DNA of 64,000 nt from Lonsdalea britannica (GTDB lineage: Bacteria > Pseudomonadota > Gammaproteobacteria > Enterobacterales > Enterobacteriaceae). The position numbers and the translations under genes were made by a program. The notes beneath the pieces were generated by a model that did not search any database, was not told where the DNA came from, and saw only the letters and a program-made list of their open reading frames with translations. Shown here piece by piece: positions 60,231-64,000 of this stretch; within the stretch, counting starts at the first letter, position 1; each line of letters opens with the position of its first letter. The DNA lies in NCBI RefSeq assembly GCF_002111595.1, contig NZ_LUTN01000006.1:124001-188000 (forward strand). Reading direction: 5' to 3'.

Positions 60231-61019
60231 TTAATCCAGTTCCAGTTCGTTCATCGCAGCGATGTTGAAACCGCCGTCGACGTGCAGAACTTCACCAGAG
60301 ATCCCGGCCGCCAGGTCGGAGCACAGGAAGGCGGCGGAGTTGCCGACATCTTCGATGGTCACAACGCGGCGGATTGGCGTCACGGCTTCGCAGTGAGACA
60401 GCATCTTTTTGAAGTTCTTGATGCCGGAAGCCGCCAGAGTACGGATCGGACCTGCGGAGATCGCGTTCACGCGCACGCCCTGAGCGCCCATGGCGTTCGC
60501 CATGTAACGTACGTTGGCTTCCAGAGACGCTTTCGCCAGACCCATCACGTTGTAGTTCGGGATGGCGCGCTCTGCGCCCAGGTAGGACAGCGTGACCAGT
60601 GCGGAGTTCGGGTTCAGCATCTTGCGGCAGGCTTTCGCCATCGCGACGAAGCTGTAGGAGCTGATGTCGTGAGAGATTGAGAAACCTTCACGCGTCACGG
60701 CATCGACATAGTCGCCGTCCAGCTGGTCGCCCGGTGCGAAGGCGATGGAGTGCACGAAACCATCGAAGTTTGGCCATACTTTCGCCAATTCGGTGAACAG
60801 CGTTTCGATGCTGGCATCTTCCGCAACGTCACACGGCAGAACGATGTTAGAACCGAGTTCGCTGGCAAAACCTTCTACGCGAGACTTCAGTTTGTCGTTC
60901 TGATAAGTGAACGCCAGTTCGGCGCCTTCGCGTTGCATCGCCTGGGCGATACCGAATGCGATGGAGCGGTTACTGGCAACGCCCGTTACCAGAATGCGCT
61001 TACCATTAAGAAAACCCAT
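60231..61019 (-). CDS. fabI: Enoyl-[acyl-carrier-protein] reductase (NADH)
   Basis: A 262-residue SDR-type enzyme of fatty acid elongation (E. coli FabI 262). Visible: [18 protein letters not shown] cofactor loop, HSIAFAP, and the active-site [19 protein letters not shown] with Tyr and Lys. AAGGA precedes the ATG. It is the target of triclosan. Upstream lies sapF on the same strand at 154 bases. Confidence 0.97.
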   Translation of the reverse strand: MGFLNGKRILVTGVASNRSIAFGIAQAMQREGAELAFTYQNDKLKSRVEGFASELGSNIVLPCDVAEDASIETLFTELAKVWPNFDGFVHSIAFAPGDQLDGDYVDAVTREGFSISHDISSYSFVAMAKACRKMLNPNSALVTLSYLGAERAIPNYNVMGLAKASLEANVRYMANAMGAQGVRVNAISAGPIRTLAASGIKNFKKMLSHCEAVTPIRRVVTIEDVGNSAAFLCSDLAAGISGEVLHVDGGFNIAAMNELELD

Positions 61020-61172
61020 AGCAGTATCCTTGTGATCATTATTGCTGCGATCGCCGTTAAAGAATTATTAGTTAATGGCGACCGGTGTGAATAAACCGGG
61101 CGATTCTAGCATGAGTGATGCCAGATGTAATACTTTGGTCATCACCGCAGCGTCATGCCCGGACGGGGTAAA

Positions 61173-61988
61173 TTAAAGAACGCCGCCGTCGCTTCTCCAC
61201 GCGTCGGCGCTCAGTGCCTCGCCGAAGTGGCTGGCGATCAGGCGCTTGGTCAAATCGTGCAATGGCGCTGCCAAAACGTCTGCGGTGCTGCCGCGCTCGA
61301 CGACTTCGCCGTTATGCATCACCAGAATCTGATCGCTGATGTGTTTCATCATCCCCAGATGCTGGGTGACATAGATGTAGGAGATACCGTGTTTTTCCTG
61401 CAACTCCAGCATCAGATTGATGATTTGCGAACGCATGGACATATCCAGCGACGCTAACGCTTCGTCGGCCACAATCACTTTCGGTTGCAGGATCAGCGCC
61501 CGCGCCAGCCCGACGCGCTGTTTCTGACCCGGCGCCAGCGCGTGCGGGTAATACGATGCGTGATCGGCGCGCAGGCCCACCTGACGCAGCGCCAGATAGA
61601 CGGCCTTTTCCCGCTCTTCGGGGCTGAGCTGGGTATTCAGCCGCAGCGGCAATTCCAGCAGTTGACCGATACGCTGGCGTGGATTTAGCGCGTTGCCGGC
61701 ATCCTGAAAAATCATACGGATACGCTGGCTGCGATAGCCGTAATCGCCATATTCCAGCGGATGATCGTCAATCACCAACTGACCAGTGGTGGGCGGAAGT
61801 ACGCCCGCCAGCATTTTCGCCAGGGTCGACTTCCCGGAACCGTTCTCGCCGATAATCGCCAGCGTCTGGCGTTCGCGCAGGGTAAAGCTTACCGACTTGA
61901 CCGCTTCGACGTGCTGCCGCCGGAACAGACCGGTGCGGTAGCGAAACGTCTTGGTGAGATTGCGGGCTTCGAGCAGGGTCTCGACCAT
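61173..61988 (-). CDS. sapF: Peptide/putrescine ABC transporter ATP-binding protein SapF
   Basis: A 271-residue ABC ATPase: Walker A GENGSGKST, signature LAPGQKQRVG (instead of LSGGQ), Walker B VIVADEAL. ATG 61988 ([15 protein letters not shown]) overlaps the sapD stop as TGATG; the frame to 62108 is an unsupported extension into sapD. SapF pairs with SapD to power the SapBC permease, linked with resistance to antimicrobial peptides. Confidence 0.95.
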   Translation of the reverse strand: MVETLLEARNLTKTFRYRTGLFRRQHVEAVKSVSFTLRERQTLAIIGENGSGKSTLAKMLAGVLPPTTGQLVIDDHPLEYGDYGYRSQRIRMIFQDAGNALNPRQRIGQLLELPLRLNTQLSPEEREKAVYLALRQVGLRADHASYYPHALAPGQKQRVGLARALILQPKVIVADEALASLDMSMRSQIINLMLELQEKHGISYIYVTQHLGMMKHISDQILVMHNGEVVERGSTADVLAAPLHDLTKRLIASHFGEALSADAWRSDGGVL

Positions 61989-62980
61989 CAGGATTCCTCC
62001 ATATTGAGCGGGAAGTGGCAGGCATACCAATGGTTTTTCGCCACGATTAGCGGCGGCGTGATCATGCATTCGCGCTGCGAATAAGGGCAGCGCGGACCGA
62101 GACGACACCCGACGGGTAGATGCTCCAGCGACGGGATCGCGCCGGGCAAGGTATTCAAGCGGCTCTTATGCGGGAGCGCGCGGCCGAAGTCCGGCATCGC
62201 GCGGATCAACGCCTGCGTATACGGATGGTGCGGGGTGCTGATCAGTTCGCTGCTCAGCGCGCTTTCGACGGTCTGACCGCAGTACAGCACGTTGATGCGA
62301 TTCGCCCATTTACTCATGGTCTGCAGGTCATGGCTGATCAGCAGAATCGTGGTGTTGTTGTTTTGATTCAGCCGCGACAGCAGGCGGAAAATCTGCGCCT
62401 GCGTGGTGGCTTCCATCGCGTTGGTCGGCTCATCGGCAATCAGCAGCCGCGGTTGGTTGGCCAGTGCGATGGCGATCATGACTTTCTGACACTCCCCTTC
62501 GGTCAGTTCATAGGGGTAACTGCCCATGATGTCTTTATGATCCTTGATCCCCACCCGGTGCAGTAGCGCGATGGCCCGGCGCTTACGCCAGTTGAAGCGC
62601 TGCCACCAGCGTCCTTTGTAGGTCCAGCCCGGAATCGACTGCACCAGTTGACGTCCGATTTTGGCGGAAGGGTCAAGACACGACTGCGGCTCCTGAAAGA
62701 TCATCGACAGATTGTGACCTACCAGTTTGCGTCGCTGCCGGGGCGTGAGCTTCAGCATGTCGATGTTGTCGAAGCGGAAACGGTCGGCGGTCACGCGCCA
62801 GTTGTCTTTGGTGATGCCGCAAATCGCTTTGGCGATCAGGCTTTTCCCCGACCCGGATTCTCCCACCAGGCCGCGGATTTCGCCTTCGCTCAGGCTAATG
62901 CTGACGCGATCGACAGCTTTGACCGGCCCTTCGGCGGTCATGAATTCGATGGTCAGATTACGAATGTCCAGTAATGGCAT
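61988..62980 (-). CDS. sapD: Peptide/putrescine ABC transporter ATP-binding protein SapD
   Basis: A 330-residue ABC ATPase (same length as E. coli): Walker [23 protein letters not shown] as the degenerate signature, Walker [12 protein letters not shown], and the C-terminal oligopeptide-transporter extension with CxxxxxxC (RCPYSQREC). It follows sapC by 15 bases and overlaps sapF. Confidence 0.96.
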   Translation of the reverse strand: MPLLDIRNLTIEFMTAEGPVKAVDRVSISLSEGEIRGLVGESGSGKSLIAKAICGITKDNWRVTADRFRFDNIDMLKLTPRQRRKLVGHNLSMIFQEPQSCLDPSAKIGRQLVQSIPGWTYKGRWWQRFNWRKRRAIALLHRVGIKDHKDIMGSYPYELTEGECQKVMIAIALANQPRLLIADEPTNAMEATTQAQIFRLLSRLNQNNNTTILLISHDLQTMSKWANRINVLYCGQTVESALSSELISTPHHPYTQALIRAMPDFGRALPHKSRLNTLPGAIPSLEHLPVGCRLGPRCPYSQRECMITPPLIVAKNHWYACHFPLNMEES

Positions 62981-62995
62981 ACCTTTTTCCCACCA

Positions 62996-63886
62996 CTATT
63001 CGGTTTGTGCCAGCAGAGAACGGCGCAGGCCATCCCCCAGCAGGTTGACGATCAGCACGCTCAGGGTAATCGCCCCCCCTGGCAACATGACGGTCCAGGG
63101 CGCGGCGTAGACCAGCTCCAGCGAATTTCCCAACAGCGTTCCCCATTCGGTCGTCGGCAACTGCGCGCCCAGATTGAGAAAGCCCAGTGCGGCAATGTCC
63201 AGAATGGCGACCGACAGGGCGCGGGTGAATTCGCTGACCAGCAGCGGCAAAATATTAGGCAGCACGGCATACCAGATGATGTAGCGCGTGGACGCGCCAT
63301 CCAGCCGTGAGGCAATGACGTACTCTTTTTCCAGCTCGTCATGCACGGCCGTGTAGATGGTGCGCACCATCCTCGGCAACAGCGCCAGCCATACGGCGAG
63401 CATGGCGTGTTCGAGCTTTGGACCGATAAAGGCGATGACCACAATCGCCAGCAGCAGAGAGGGGATGGACAGCAACGTGTCCAAAATATGGTTCAGGATG
63501 GCGGAACGGAGTCCATGAGTCACCCCCGCCAGCAGACCTACCAGCACGCCGAACAGCGCTGCGCACAGCGTCACCAGCAGCGCAGAGCCGATGGTCGGAG
63601 CCGCGCCGCTCAGCAGTCTGCTCAACAGATCGCGACCTAAATCGTCCGTCCCCAGGAAGAAGGAGACTTCGCCATAGTGCGACCACGACGGCGGCAACAA
63701 CTGATAGCCGAGGAACTGCTGGTCTACGGCGTACGGGGCAAGGGTGTTGCCGAACAGGCACAGCGCGATCAGCATCAAAAAGCCGTAAAACCCGATCATC
63801 GCCAGATGATCCTGCTTGAACATGGTCCAGGTATCACGCCAGCGGCTGGGCTGATGTTTTTCGCGATAGATGTTATCTGAGAGCAT
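62996..63886 (-). CDS. sapC: Peptide/putrescine ABC transporter permease SapC
   Basis: A 296-residue permease (same length as E. coli) with about six helices and the OppC-type features [18 protein letters not shown], the cytoplasmic EAA loop region [23 protein letters not shown], and [12 protein letters not shown]. It is first in the visible part of the sap operon; sapB should precede it and overlap its start. Confidence 0.95.
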   Translation of the reverse strand: MLSDNIYREKHQPSRWRDTWTMFKQDHLAMIGFYGFLMLIALCLFGNTLAPYAVDQQFLGYQLLPPSWSHYGEVSFFLGTDDLGRDLLSRLLSGAAPTIGSALLVTLCAALFGVLVGLLAGVTHGLRSAILNHILDTLLSIPSLLLAIVVIAFIGPKLEHAMLAVWLALLPRMVRTIYTAVHDELEKEYVIASRLDGASTRYIIWYAVLPNILPLLVSEFTRALSVAILDIAALGFLNLGAQLPTTEWGTLLGNSLELVYAAPWTVMLPGGAITLSVLIVNLLGDGLRRSLLAQTE

Positions 63887-64000
63887 ACTTAGCCGCTTTG
63901 ATTTTGTTTAATCTGATTGGGTTTTCTTCAAAAAAACCTTTCATAACAATGCATTGCCTTTTTTTGATGCTTTGAAGTGCTTTACTTATGTGTGGGTTGA
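63873..64000 (-). CDS. 3' end of a gene ahead of sapC (sapB expected, but sequence atypical)
   Basis: A frame open from the right edge ends at TAA 63873-63875 and overlaps the sapC start by 14 bases, exactly as sapB overlaps sapC in enterobacteria. The last five residues KYALR fit the SapB end (YALR). But the preceding ~37 residues (Lys/Ile/Asn-rich, e.g. [20 protein letters not shown]) do not resemble the hydrophobic SapB C-terminus. Composition falls sharply to AT-rich at about 63893. This may be a rearranged or interrupted sapB. Confidence 0.35.
   Translation of the reverse strand, partial: NPHISKALQSIKKRQCIVMKGFFEENPIRLNKIKAAKYALR

Overview
The window looks like a chromosomal segment of a plant-associated enterobacterium of the Pectobacteriaceae type (Dickeya / Brenneria / Lonsdalea / Pectobacterium relatives). 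The basis is gene content and order. From about 23.5 kb to the right edge there is a conserved enterobacterial backbone: tRNA-Val, mdtK, ribE, cfa, purR, ynhF, mepH, grxD, rnt, gloA, ydhL, slyA, slyB, anmK, mliC, pdxH, tyrS, pdxY, gstA, acnA, ribA, pgpB, lapA, lapB, pyrF, yciH, osmB, rnb, fabI and sapFDC. Most products read as close relatives of the E. coli proteins. Exact species cannot be decided from the sequence alone.

The first 23 kb are accessory. The left edge carries the 3' end of a non-ribosomal peptide synthetase gene (thioesterase domain). It is followed on the other strand by a cyanide-insensitive type bd oxidase (cioA, cioB and a small DUF2474 gene). Then comes a biosynthetic locus on the minus strand. 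One arm (12525 to 6801) encodes an aminodeoxychorismate synthase (PabA plus a PabB fused to a GNAT acetyltransferase), a histone-deacetylase-like amidohydrolase, a stand-alone AroQ chorismate mutase, a BacA-like (prephenate decarboxylase family) protein and an MFS exporter. The second arm (6090 to 3834) encodes an epimerase/reductase, a Cupin_5 protein and a short-chain dehydrogenase. I read this as a route from chorismate to a 4-amino analogue of the bacilysin-type dihydro-aromatic precursor, with a possible acetyl protection/deprotection step. It is the best candidate for an undescribed system here.

After it come a LysR regulator, an exported protein of unknown function, an AT-rich gene desert and an SDR. 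Next is an amine/polyamine catabolic set on the minus strand (PotF-like binding protein, ALDH10-like aminoaldehyde dehydrogenase, AraC regulator with an NTF2-like N-domain, PuuB-like oxidase) up to tRNA-Val.

Within the backbone, accessory insertions are an OppA/MppA-like binding protein between acnA and ribA, a YdeP-like molybdoenzyme beside rnb, and a PTS alpha-glucoside operon (EIICB, GH4 phospho-glucosidase, GntR/UTRA repressor) with matching operator palindromes. At the far right edge the sequence upstream of sapC does not look like sapB except for its last codons.

A striking property of the whole window is a series of one-base frame breaks in otherwise full-length, conserved genes: mdtK, anmK, acnA, pgpB, the GH4 gene, pabB (two breaks), and probably the deacetylase end. 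Nearly all are explained by one missing base, several of them in short homopolymers, and the repaired lengths match the families. Systematic sequencing deletions are more likely than real gene decay.

Three real small genes are too short to be seen by usual length cut-offs: DUF2474 at 986-1138, ynhF at 28955-29047 and a 44-residue exported His/Gly protein at 49930-50064.
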